A stretch of DNA of 43,876 nt, from NCBI GenBank assembly GCA_947475895.1, contig CANJMF010000025.1, positions 1 to 43,876 of the forward strand, read 5' to 3'. The stretch's first letter is position 1; every line of letters begins with the position of its first letter. Source of the DNA: Fidelibacterota bacterium. Lineage in GTDB: Bacteria; Pseudomonadota; Alphaproteobacteria; Rhodospirillales; Rhodospirillaceae. The notes below the pieces were generated by a model. The model did no database searches. It saw only the letters and a program-made list of their open reading frames with translations, and was not told the origin of the DNA. Both the position numbers and the translations under genes were made by a program. Of the stretch, positions 1-6,787 are shown piece by piece.

Positions 1-83
1 TCCTGGACCGTCTTGTCGCCCCGTAGAGCCTCGAGCGCCACACGCGCCTTGAACTCGCCCGTAAACCGTCGCCGTGTCGTCAT
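1..83 (-). CDS. IS3-family transposase OrfA, N-terminal fragment
   Basis: The minus-strand ATG at 83-81 opens a frame that stays open to the window edge and reads MTTRRRFTGEFKARVALEAL, followed by RGDKTVQ. This is the conserved N-terminus of IS3/IS911-type OrfA proteins, whose helix-turn-helix binds the terminal repeats. Only about 27 codons are visible, so it cannot be said whether the full OrfA/OrfB pair with its programmed frameshift is intact. The frame is too short to show up as a long ORF and was found by translating the edge. Confidence 0.75.
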   Translation of the reverse strand, partial: MTTRRRFTGEFKARVALEALRGDKTVQ

Positions 84-149
84 AGCCAATCCCTCCGTTA
101 CCGAGGGAATGCACCTTAACACCCTGTCCGATTTCCTGGGACCAGCTCA
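1..149 (-). mobile_element. Left end of an IS3-family insertion sequence (truncated by the window edge)
   Basis: Read on the minus strand, the segment opens with TGAGCTGGTCCCAGGAAATC, which has the TGA start and layout of an IS3-family terminal inverted repeat. About 65 bases later comes the start of an OrfA transposase. A short stem (TCCCTC/GAGGGA) lies between the repeat and the start codon. The rest of the element is outside the window, so the second inverted repeat and the target duplication cannot be seen. The outer boundary at 149 is inferred from the TGA and could be off by a few bases. Confidence 0.75.
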
Positions 150-192
150 CCTCGCACGCCAAAACCGCGAATACGCAAATGCATTCACGGGC

Positions 193-510
193 TTATATGT
201 CGTTGTCGGCAACCTTGCGAATGCGCCGGCCGACGGCGAGGTAGATGAGCAGCGCGGCCGACACCAAACTTTCGCCGCCGATGACCAAAAGCACGAAGGG
301 ATCGGGCACGAGTCGTTCGGGCGCGGTGCTTTTGAAAATGAGCGCCTGCACAAGCGGGATGACGATAGCGCTGGCGCAAAACGTCAGCCAGGTGGCGCGG
401 CGCTTGCGCGACGTGTGCGGCACACGATCCCAATAGGCGACGTACCACGCGGCGAGGCCGACCTCGATCAAAGCGAGCAGTAGAATTAAGACGCGAGCAG
501 CAAGGAGCAT
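193..510 (-). CDS. Small three-helix membrane protein, unknown function
   Basis: The product has about 105 residues and three hydrophobic stretches (roughly residues 2-23, 40-58 and 72-93), with a positively charged linker (SRKRR) between the first two. This suggests a small inner-membrane protein. I chose the ATG at 510 because GAGG lies a few bases upstream; an in-frame GTG at 525 adds five residues but has poorer support. No family is recognised. It sits between the IS3 end and the ArsR/SRPBCC pair, on the same strand as the latter and 45 bases behind it, so co-transcription is possible but unproven. Confidence 0.6.
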   Translation of the reverse strand: MLLAARVLILLLALIEVGLAAWYVAYWDRVPHTSRKRRATWLTFCASAIVIPLVQALIFKSTAPERLVPDPFVLLVIGGESLVSAALLIYLAVGRRIRKVADNDI

Positions 511-555
511 AGGAGACCTCGGCACACGCGCCCGGCTGGCCGCGTTGCGAGCATC

Positions 556-903
556 CTACTCCTGCTCGACGAAAGCCTTCAACCGGGCCAGCGCGTCGTC
601 CCACTGCTGAGAGACGTGATCGAGATAGCCGCGTGCGTCATCGAGGGCTTTGGCTTCCAGCGCAAAGCGGCTTTCGCGCCCCACTTTCAGTGAGCGCACC
701 ACACCCACCTCCTCCAACACACGCAAATGTTTGGTCACGCCTTGGCGCGTAAGCTTGGTGCCGGCGGTGAGATGCGCGATGGATTGCGGCTCGCCGCCGG
801 TGAGTTTGGTGACGAGGCCGAGGCGCGTTTCGTCGCCCAGGGCCGCGAAGATGGCGGCGCTGGTTTTGAGGACGGCGGTACCGCTACGGATTCTGTTCGA
901 CAT
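556..903 (-). CDS. ArsR/SmtB-family winged-helix transcriptional regulator
   Basis: A 115-residue winged-helix repressor. The fold shows in the segment FAALGDETRLGLVTKL, then a recognition-helix region (LTRQGVTKHLRVLEEVGVV) and the wing (VGRESRFAL). No cysteine or histidine metal site of the classical ArsR type is evident, as is usual for members paired with an SRPBCC protein. Its start lies 20 bases inside the preceding SRPBCC gene, indicating translational coupling. Regulators in this arrangement usually control their own operon; the ligand is unknown. Confidence 0.88.
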   Translation of the reverse strand: MSNRIRSGTAVLKTSAAIFAALGDETRLGLVTKLTGGEPQSIAHLTAGTKLTRQGVTKHLRVLEEVGVVRSLKVGRESRFALEAKALDDARGYLDHVSQQWDDALARLKAFVEQE

Positions 904-1333
904 ATTTGGCGACCTTACCTAATTGCACAACCCAACCGCCGTCGTGCGCGCGGAAGGCCACGTCGCGGCGATGAGCGGGAAGCTGATCGAAGCCGGACTC
1001 GATCACCTTGAGGCGCGTGCCGCCGGGAATTTTCTCGAGCGTGAATTCCACCAGCGTCGGCGTTTCGGCGTCGTAATCCTCGTTGGGGTCGATGTTGTAG
1101 GGATTCCATGTGAACGAGAAGTGGTGTTGCGGCTCGATTTTCTGAATGGTCATGTTCAGCAGCCGCGTGACGCCGCAATGCTCGACCTGAGCGCCGCTCT
1201 TTTGTCCCGAAGCGAACGGCGTGGTTATGACCGCGCCAAACCAGGTGGCGAATTCCTGGGCGTCGGTTAGCGCACGCCACACCCGCTCGATGGGCGCTTT
1301 CACTTCAATGGTCTTTTCGATGGCATTGGTCAT
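884..1333 (-). CDS. SRPBCC (AHSA1/START-like) domain protein
   Basis: The product has 149 residues. It opens with IEKTIEVKAPIERVWRALTD, a hallmark of the AHSA1 branch of the SRPBCC hydrophobic-pocket fold, and continues through FSFTWNPY and TLVEFTLEKIPGGTRLKVIESGF. I chose the ATG at 1333 because AGGAGG lies just upstream; a longer upstream extension is arginine-rich and unlike the family. It forms a two-gene unit with the downstream ArsR regulator, overlapping by 20 bases. Such pairs are common in proteobacteria. The domain usually binds a small hydrophobic ligand or a chaperone, but the ligand here is unknown. Confidence 0.88.
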   Translation of the reverse strand: MTNAIEKTIEVKAPIERVWRALTDAQEFATWFGAVITTPFASGQKSGAQVEHCGVTRLLNMTIQKIEPQHHFSFTWNPYNIDPNEDYDAETPTLVEFTLEKIPGGTRLKVIESGFDQLPAHRRDVAFRAHDGGWVVQLGKVAKYVEQNP

Positions 1334-1453
1334 AGGCAACCTCCTGGTTGCCTGTGTTTTAGCCTCGCCCCCGCCAATACGCAACCATTTTGTTGCATAT
1401 TCGCCCCCGGAACCGTTAACCCCTCGTTTGTGCCCCCTTGGCATACTGGCGGG

Positions 1454-1822
1454 ATGACCGCTCCCCGCCCTCAGGACGCGACCCGCCGGCTTTTGGCGAC
1501 CACGCCCGCCCCGCTGACTGCGCTGGCGGTCGTGACGTCGTTCGCGGCCACGCTGGGCGATGTGGAACTGAAGCTGCAATACGTGCCCGACCGCCTGGTG
1601 CTGACCAAAGCCGGCTTCGAGGCTTATGTGAGCGCGCGGGCGACAACCGTTTGCGCGTCGTTAGAAGCGCTGGCAGCCACGATCGCCGACGATGTGGCCA
1701 ACGAGATCGTGCCCAAGTGGTCGCGCGTGACGGTCACGCATGCTGGTGCGACATCGCATTCCGTCGTGGCCGAAGATCGCCAGCCCGGCTGGAATCACCC
1801 GACGTTGCTCGCGAGCCTGTAG
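1454..1822 (+). CDS. Conserved protein resembling the QueF-type T-fold, without the catalytic cysteine
   Basis: This 122-residue product is divergent from the SRPBCC gene and ends two bases before the J-domain gene, so the two are probably co-transcribed. The segment VTSFAATLGDVELKLQYVPD, followed about ten residues on by FEAYV and later by an EIVPKWSRVTV strand, resembles the T-fold of 7-cyano-7-deazaguanine reductase (QueF). In QueF the first element carries a CPVTGQPD-type active-site cysteine, and here that position lacks cysteine. That points to a non-catalytic or differently active T-fold protein. The family match is my inference from motif order only. ATG 1454 is preferred over 1430. 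Confidence 0.6.
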   Translation: MTAPRPQDATRRLLATTPAPLTALAVVTSFAATLGDVELKLQYVPDRLVLTKAGFEAYVSARATTVCASLEALAATIADDVANEIVPKWSRVTVTHAGATSHSVVAEDRQPGWNHPTLLASL

Positions 1823-1824
1823 TC

Positions 1825-3138
1825 ATGAGCGGTATGCGCGATCCTAAGGGCTATTACGTTGCGCTGGGCGTGGATGAGAATGCCGACGCCGAAGCCATCA
1901 AGGCGGCCTATCGCGCTAAAGCCAAACGGGTGCACCCGGATTTCAATCCCTCGCCCATCGCCACCAAACAATTTCACCGGCTGCACGAGGCCTATGAAAC
2001 CTTGAGCGATCCGGACGCGCGGGAGATTTACGACAGACCGTGGCGTAACGATGCGCCGAAGGCAGCACCCGGTTCCAAGTGGAGCGCCAAGGCCAAGCCG
2101 GAACCCGAGAAAGAAAAACCCAAAGCCCAAGCCGAGACGCGGCAACAAAGTACGGCGTCGGGTGCCTACTCATCCTCGGGTGCATATTCATCGACGGCGT
2201 CTTCGAGCACGTCGTCCTCGACTTCGGTCGAGCAGCCGACGTTGTGCCAGTGCGGCAAGGTGACGGCGCAGCCGCGCTATGTGGTGTTCGATCAAGTGAT
2301 GGGGCGGCTGGACAAAGTGACGCACCGCCGGCTTGCAGGTGTGTATTGCCGCGGTTGCGCCGACCGCACGGCGGTGCGTGCATCGTTGATCACATGGTTG
2401 GCGGGGTGGTGGGCGTGGCGCGATGGTCCGCGCGAAACGATCCGAGCACTGGTCAGCAATATTCGCGGCGGACGCCGCCCGGCCGAACGCAACGCGCGGC
2501 TGTTGATGAACCAATCGCGCGCCTTTCGTGCGCGCGGCGAAATGGAACTGGCGCGCAGCGCCGCCGAACAAGCGTTGAGTTTCGCCACGACGCAAACGTT
2601 GCGCCGCGAGGTGGATCAATTGTTGGTGTCGCTGTCGTCGCACTCGGCGCGCGTCTTGAAAGACCGCTGGGCGAATCCCGGCTGGGCGCCCGCCGTGCAG
2701 ATCTTGCCGTTAGCGCTGATCGTGGGCGCCATCAGCATGGCCGCCACGTTGTATGCGCCGCGCTCGCTCTCCGCGACCGTGAACGAATGGGTGGCGAGCG
2801 CCAAACAGTTGATCGAAGGCAAGATGACCGCCTCACCCGTGGCCAAACACGGCAAAGACAAGAACGGCGGCGTGGTGGGGCGCGTTTACAGCGTGACGGC
2901 GGACACCGCTTCGCTGCGCACGGGGCCAGGCCCCGGCTATCAATTGGTGGCCTTGGTCACGCAAGGCGGATTGCTGCTGGTGGTGGAAAGCGATCCCACG
3001 GGCCAATGGCTGCGCGTGACGACAGCCGACGGCACGCAAGGATTCGTGTCGGCGAACCAAGTGTCGCCCGACGTGCGCATGGACGCGTTGAAAGAGGTCG
3101 ACGGGTTTGGAAACGCGCCGGGGAAGCGTCCCGACTAA
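1825..3138 (+). CDS. J-domain protein with zinc-ribbon-like motif, membrane segment and C-terminal SH3b domain
   Basis: The product has 437 residues. A J domain occupies about residues 9-73 and carries the HPD triad at 37-39 that stimulates Hsp70 ATPase. A Ser/Thr-rich linker follows, then a CxC...CxxC pattern (CQCGK ... CRGC) that may bind zinc. One strong membrane helix lies at about 287-311, and a bacterial SH3 domain at about 352-416 (TASLRTGPGPGYQLV ... GQWLRV ... GFVS). SH3b domains often bind cell wall. A likely topology is cytoplasmic J domain and periplasmic SH3b, which would link DnaK to the envelope; this is inference. ATG 1825 follows the previous stop by two bases. Confidence 0.85.
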   Translation: MSGMRDPKGYYVALGVDENADAEAIKAAYRAKAKRVHPDFNPSPIATKQFHRLHEAYETLSDPDAREIYDRPWRNDAPKAAPGSKWSAKAKPEPEKEKPKAQAETRQQSTASGAYSSSGAYSSTASSSTSSSTSVEQPTLCQCGKVTAQPRYVVFDQVMGRLDKVTHRRLAGVYCRGCADRTAVRASLITWLAGWWAWRDGPRETIRALVSNIRGGRRPAERNARLLMNQSRAFRARGEMELARSAAEQALSFATTQTLRREVDQLLVSLSSHSARVLKDRWANPGWAPAVQILPLALIVGAISMAATLYAPRSLSATVNEWVASAKQLIEGKMTASPVAKHGKDKNGGVVGRVYSVTADTASLRTGPGPGYQLVALVTQGGLLLVVESDPTGQWLRVTTADGTQGFVSANQVSPDVRMDALKEVDGFGNAPGKRPD

Positions 3139-3150
3139 TTATTGAGCCGT

Positions 3151-4335
3151 CTAAATCCCGAGCGCTGCTGCCGCGGGCTGAAGCCTGGGGACGCGGATCG
3201 TCCAGACTGTTCCCGATCCCAATGTCATGGCCACGGTGCCGCGCACCTGTTGCACGAGGCGGTGCACGAGCCCGAGCCCGCGCCGTTTGCTTTTGATATC
3301 GGCTTCGAAGCCTGTGCCGTTGTCGCTGACGACAATGGTCGCCATCTCATCGGGCAAAACACCGGCTGTCACCGACACTTTGGTTGCCCCGGTGCCGTCC
3401 GGAAAGGCGTGATCAAAACTGTTTGTCACGAGCTCGGTCACCGCGATGCCGAGCGCGGTGACGACATCAAGATCGAGCAAAAGCGGTTCACTTTCGCAAG
3501 TCAAGGTGAGGCCCGCCGTCGTTTGTATTTCGCCCAGGCTTTTGCAGAGCGATGCGATATAGCCGCCGAAATCCGTCGTGCGCGTCATTTCGCTGCCGAG
3601 CAAGTGATCATAAACCTCGGCCACACTCGCGACGCGGCGCGCGATGGCTTTGATGCCCCGCGAGGCCTCCTCGTCTTTCGTCTCCTTGAGTTGCTGCGTC
3701 AGCATCGAATAGACGAGCTGCAGATTGTTCCGCACCCGGTGCTGCAACTCCTCGGCCAATACGCGATTCTGCTCCAGGAGTTCATCTTTTTCTTCGATTG
3801 CCGTTTCGAGGGTGGCGACGCGTTTCGAGGTGGCAACGGCTTCGGCCAGCACATTGGCGAAGCTGGTTAGAAAATTGATGTCGTGTTCGTCGTAATCGCG
3901 CTGCTGATCGCTGTCGATTTCCAGCACGCCATAAGGTTTCCCGTTGCCTTTGATGAGGACATCGATGGTCGAGATAATGCCGTGTTCGGCGTAGAAAGCG
4001 GGAAGCGCGAAATCATTGTCTTTACGCAAGTCGTCACAGATCGCTGGCTTGCCGGTGACGAACGCGCGGCCTTGCGGCGAGCTTTCATCGGCGCGGGACA
4101 CAACGTTGCCGACAACGCCGGCGTGCCAACCAAACCCTGCCTCGATGAGAAGGTCGTTTTCGTCGGAGCGATAGCGGCACACTTTTGCAAAGGACACATC
4201 GAGACACTTGGCACACACCTTCGCCGCTTCGTTCAGCACCGTCACAAGGTCAGGCTCGCTCAAGGCAAAGCTGCCGAAGTGAGCAATCGCTGCTTGCTGG
4301 CGCAGCAGCTTACGGACCATTGCGGCGTCATCCAT
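3151..4335 (-). CDS. GAF-domain sensor histidine kinase, HisKA_2/HWE type
   Basis: The product has 394 residues. A GAF sensor domain spans about residues 30-170. A short coiled coil then leads to the phosphoacceptor box AEELQHRVRNNLQ with His199, typical of HisKA_2/HWE kinases, which are abundant in alphaproteobacteria. The ATPase domain shows the N box (ELVTNSFDHAF, Asn305), DNGTG at 338-342 and RGLGL near 355. There are no membrane segments, so it is a cytoplasmic sensor. Its start overlaps the end of the upstream receiver gene by eight bases, so the two are a translationally coupled two-component pair. The signal sensed is unknown. Confidence 0.9.
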   Translation of the reverse strand: MDDAAMVRKLLRQQAAIAHFGSFALSEPDLVTVLNEAAKVCAKCLDVSFAKVCRYRSDENDLLIEAGFGWHAGVVGNVVSRADESSPQGRAFVTGKPAICDDLRKDNDFALPAFYAEHGIISTIDVLIKGNGKPYGVLEIDSDQQRDYDEHDINFLTSFANVLAEAVATSKRVATLETAIEEKDELLEQNRVLAEELQHRVRNNLQLVYSMLTQQLKETKDEEASRGIKAIARRVASVAEVYDHLLGSEMTRTTDFGGYIASLCKSLGEIQTTAGLTLTCESEPLLLDLDVVTALGIAVTELVTNSFDHAFPDGTGATKVSVTAGVLPDEMATIVVSDNGTGFEADIKSKRRGLGLVHRLVQQVRGTVAMTLGSGTVWTIRVPRLQPAAAALGI

Positions 4336-4765
4336 GTGAAGACTGCTCCAATCGCGGTGGCGTGAGAACTTTGAAGCCCTTGGGGTACGGCAGCGAGGCC
4401 TTACCCGTCGTAACGATTTCAGTCACAATGTTCAGTGCGCGCAGAAGGCTTGCCTCGCTGTAGGGCTTTGAAATGCACGCTTGTCCTTGGGCGCTGGTCA
4501 GCACCACGTTGGCAGCGTTGCCGGTCGCGTAGAGAATTCCCAGACCACGTTTGTCGGCGATTTGGGCGGCGATATCCGTGCCGAGGCCGCCGTCAGCCAG
4601 GCGCAGGTCGATAATGGCCAAGTCGGGCTTTTCACGCAGCGCCAAGGCCACGGCCTCCGTCACGGTCGCGGCAATTCCGCAGACACGGTAGTTGTGCGTG
4701 AGCAGCACCTCTTCCAGCATGTCGGCGATCATCAGATCGTCTTCGACTATCAAAACCTTCAACAA
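4328..4765 (-). CDS. Single-domain response regulator, partner of the GAF kinase
   Basis: A receiver domain of about 120 residues plus a short tail, with no DNA-binding domain. Key residues are visible: acidic pocket Glu8/Asp9/Asp10, phospho-acceptor Asp53 (LAIIDLRL), Thr81 and Lys100. It overlaps the kinase gene by eight bases and is probably its phosphorylation partner. The start is a TTG at 4765, preceded by a strong GGAGGAG. An ATG four bases upstream is out of frame and would give an unrelated peptide, so the TTG start is well supported by the receiver fold. A (CGGCA)6 repeat lies 30-60 bases upstream of the start. Confidence 0.88.
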   Translation of the reverse strand: MLKVLIVEDDLMIADMLEEVLLTHNYRVCGIAATVTEAVALALREKPDLAIIDLRLADGGLGTDIAAQIADKRGLGILYATGNAANVVLTSAQGQACISKPYSEASLLRALNIVTEIVTTGKASLPYPKGFKVLTPPRLEQSSHG

Positions 4766-4795
4766 ACATTATCTCCTCCGCTGCTTGCACGGCGA

Positions 4796-4825
4796 CGGCA
4801 CGGCACGGCACGGCACGGCACGGCA
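4796..4825. repeat. (CGGCA)6 pentanucleotide tandem repeat
   Basis: Six perfect head-to-tail copies of CGGCA lie 31-60 bases upstream of the TTG start of the response regulator gene. They are flanked on the far side by a short hairpin (CGAACC/GGTTCG, 4829-4851). The tract is outside the reading frame, so any copy-number change would alter promoter spacing or the 5' untranslated region rather than the protein. Confidence 0.95.
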
Positions 4826-5001
4826 CCCCGAACCGCCTTTTTTGGGGTTCGTCAATTGATTGCGGTCAGAAAAGGAGTGTGCGGAACGCTATGTTGAACG
4901 AGCGCCGGACATAACGTGTATCCATTCAAATAGGCTAAACGCCGAGAATGGATAGAATCGGAATATACCTAGGGTTGGCTGATGTGTTGAAAGTCAGCGC
5001 G

Positions 5002-5238
5002 TTATCCGGTCTTCGCGCGCTTGGATTGGCCGCTTTCGCCGATGACGCCGAACTCTTTCGATGAAGCCCCTGCTTCGGCGCGGGAAAAGCCGACAGCCGC
5101 GAGTCCGCGGCGCAAGATTTCGCGCACGGCGGCCGCCCGGCTTGGCATGTGCTTTTCAAAACGGAAATTATCAACGACCGCCATTTCCTCTTCCGAGAGC
5201 ATGACTTGCATGCGGGTAAGGCGTTTTGACGTGGGCAC
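5002..5238 (-). CDS. Small ribbon-helix-helix-like protein, unknown function
   Basis: A 78-residue product. I chose the GTG at 5238 because GAGGAG lies a few bases upstream; the longer frame to 5340 adds a hydrophobic leader that looks like intergenic sequence. The segment KRLTRMQVMLSEEEMAVVDN, then RFEKHMPSRAAAVREILRRG, has the strand-helix-helix pattern of ribbon-helix-helix DNA-binding proteins. No toxin gene sits beside it, so there is no case for a toxin-antitoxin pair. It stands alone between two intergenic regions of about 235 bases. The DNA-binding role is inference from pattern only. Confidence 0.6.
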   Translation of the reverse strand: MPTSKRLTRMQVMLSEEEMAVVDNFRFEKHMPSRAAAVREILRRGLAAVGFSRAEAGASSKEFGVIGESGQSKRAKTG

Positions 5239-5473
5239 GGTGAACTCCTCTCGGTTTTGTTGAACGACCAGAAATGCAACTCGGTTCGGACTAAAAATTA
5301 GTTTTATGAGTAAGTGCTGTAAAGAGGGTAATTGCAGCAAAATGATGATTCGATGGAAAAATAGTCAATGGCTGGAATTAATCAACTAACTCACTGAAAA
5401 TGCGGGGAAAATTCCCGTTCGCGATGATATTTTTGGAAATTGGGCGGGGCAAATACGTGCGGTTAAGAGGCCC

Positions 5474-5707
5474 ATGACAGAACACCAGACTCAAAAGCTT
5501 ATCTGCCCAAAATGCGGTGTCGACGGCCACGCCATGTGGTTGGACAACCGGAGGCGCCTTAGTTCGCTGAAGCTTTTTTCGCGGGGCTTTAAAGCCATCG
5601 AGGGCGATCACATGGTCGACGTGAAATTCGTTTGCCAAGCTTGCAACGAGATCGCCGCACCAATGACATCGGCCAGTGGCGGCGATCGTCGCCCAAACCT
5701 TTCCTAA
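5474..5707 (+). CDS. Small zinc-ribbon protein, unknown function
   Basis: The 77-residue product has two cysteine pairs, CPKCG near residue 11 and CQAC near residue 55, which could form one four-cysteine zinc site. The region between is basic (NRRRLSSLKLFSRGFK). The paired knuckles over a short length, together with codon use like the neighbours, support a real gene. No family is recognised. It is divergent from the ribbon-helix-helix-like gene across an AT-rich gap that contains a small palindrome around 5403-5416 (GGGAA/TTCCC). Confidence 0.6.
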   Translation: MTEHQTQKLICPKCGVDGHAMWLDNRRRLSSLKLFSRGFKAIEGDHMVDVKFVCQACNEIAAPMTSASGGDRRPNLS

Positions 5708-5820
5708 ATTTTGAACTCCACTTTGGCTTCAGCGCGATTGTGATGGTTATCCATCGTGGCTGAGATGCATGGACGAGCGCGCGCGTGATCAGCTACGGGC
5801 CGGGAGGCGCTGATGTCGCG

Positions 5821-6285
5821 CTAAGCTTCCGGGATCGCCACATTCCCATACTTGGGAATGTCGATGCGGAAGCTGCGCGCGCGGGCCTTGGTGACGGCGA
5901 CGCGAAGTTTCTCGGGCGTGACGGGCTTTACGAGATAGCCGCTGACATCAAGTTCGGCGGCGGTCGCCACGACTTTCGGTTCGCCCGAAGCCGTGAGCAG
6001 AATGAAACAAGCATCGGGGCGGAAGAACTTGATCTTGCCCATGCGGATGGCTTGCAGAAGCTGAAGGCCGTTGCCTTTGGCCATGGTGTAGTCGCATAGC
6101 ACGCAGTCGACGACGCGGTCGATCGCGGCCAGCTTGCCGAAAGCGTCCATGCCGCTGTCGGCGCGCGTGATGGCCGTCACGCCCATGCTTTGCAGCAGGG
6201 CCTGAAGCAGATCGAGAAACACGGTGTCGTCGTCCACAATCAAGATGTGGAGATCACCGATGGCATTGGCATTCGTCAGCGGCAT
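5821..6285 (-). CDS. Single-domain response regulator (CheY-like)
   Basis: The product has 154 residues. A receiver domain begins at about residue 12 (LHILIVDDD) with acceptor Asp65 (CVLCDYTMAKGNG), Thr98 and Lys120 (YLVKP). A short C-terminal tail has no output domain. It lies 39 bases downstream of fliJ on the same strand and may be the last gene of the fliI-fliJ unit, which would suit a motility or chemotaxis receiver. No obvious ribosome binding site precedes the ATG. The cognate kinase is not identifiable from position. Confidence 0.88.
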   Translation of the reverse strand: MPLTNANAIGDLHILIVDDDTVFLDLLQALLQSMGVTAITRADSGMDAFGKLAAIDRVVDCVLCDYTMAKGNGLQLLQAIRMGKIKFFRPDACFILLTASGEPKVVATAAELDVSGYLVKPVTPEKLRVAVTKARARSFRIDIPKYGNVAIPEA

Positions 6286-6324
6286 GGCGGCAATTTATAA
6301 TAAAAAATTCCAGCAGGTAAACAG

Positions 6325-6768
6325 CTACACCAAGCCCGGCGCGTTTTTACGCCGGTGGAGATCGAGGCCCAATTCGTTAAGTTCGATGGTTTCGAGGCGC
6401 GCTTCCTCGGCATTTTCCCGGTCGTCGCGCTGTTTTTGGGTGATCTCGAAGGTTTTGAGCCGGCGGTATGATTCGGCCAGATGCTCCTGGGCGACGGCAA
6501 TCTGGCGGCGGACTTCGTCAAGCGCGGCCAACAGGCGTATGCGGAAATCGTCCGAGCGCTTGAGATAGGGGGCTAGGGTTTGGCGATGCTCGACCGGCGC
6601 GGTGCCGGCGAACACGATCTCGGACTGAATTTCCTCCTCGAGCGCTTTTTGCCGGGCGATGACTTCTTCTTCCTGACGCAAAAGTACCGCGAGCGAGCGC
6701 TGCTTTTCGTCCACGTCCCATTTGCGCAGACGGATGAGCGTATGAAGGTCTTTCTTCGCCTCGGCCAT
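6325..6768 (-). CDS. fliJ: Flagellar export protein FliJ
   Basis: A 147-residue, strongly charged and mostly coiled-coil protein (for example LIRLRKWDVDEKQRSLA and LRQEEEVIARQKALEEE). It lies 19 bases downstream of the flagellar export ATPase gene. FliJ sequences are poorly conserved, but size, coiled-coil character and position directly after fliI make the call strong. FliJ is known to act as the stalk of the FliI hexamer and as an escort for export chaperones. Confidence 0.85.
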   Translation of the reverse strand: MAEAKKDLHTLIRLRKWDVDEKQRSLAVLLRQEEEVIARQKALEEEIQSEIVFAGTAPVEHRQTLAPYLKRSDDFRIRLLAALDEVRRQIAVAQEHLAESYRRLKTFEITQKQRDDRENAEEARLETIELNELGLDLHRRKNAPGLV

Positions 6769-6787
6769 GGTGTGTTTTTCCTAAGGC

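Noticed and set aside
13-483. 156-codon plus-strand frame at the left edge
   Set aside because: Runs across the IS3 inverted repeat and is antisense to the small membrane protein.
2079-3296. 405-codon plus-strand frame
   Set aside because: Overlaps the J-domain/SH3b gene in another frame and is strongly Arg/Ala-biased. The J and SH3b motifs are in the competing frame.
5002-5238. Toxin-antitoxin module at the ribbon-helix-helix-like gene
   Set aside because: No toxin-like gene adjoins it on the same strand, and both sides are intergenic.
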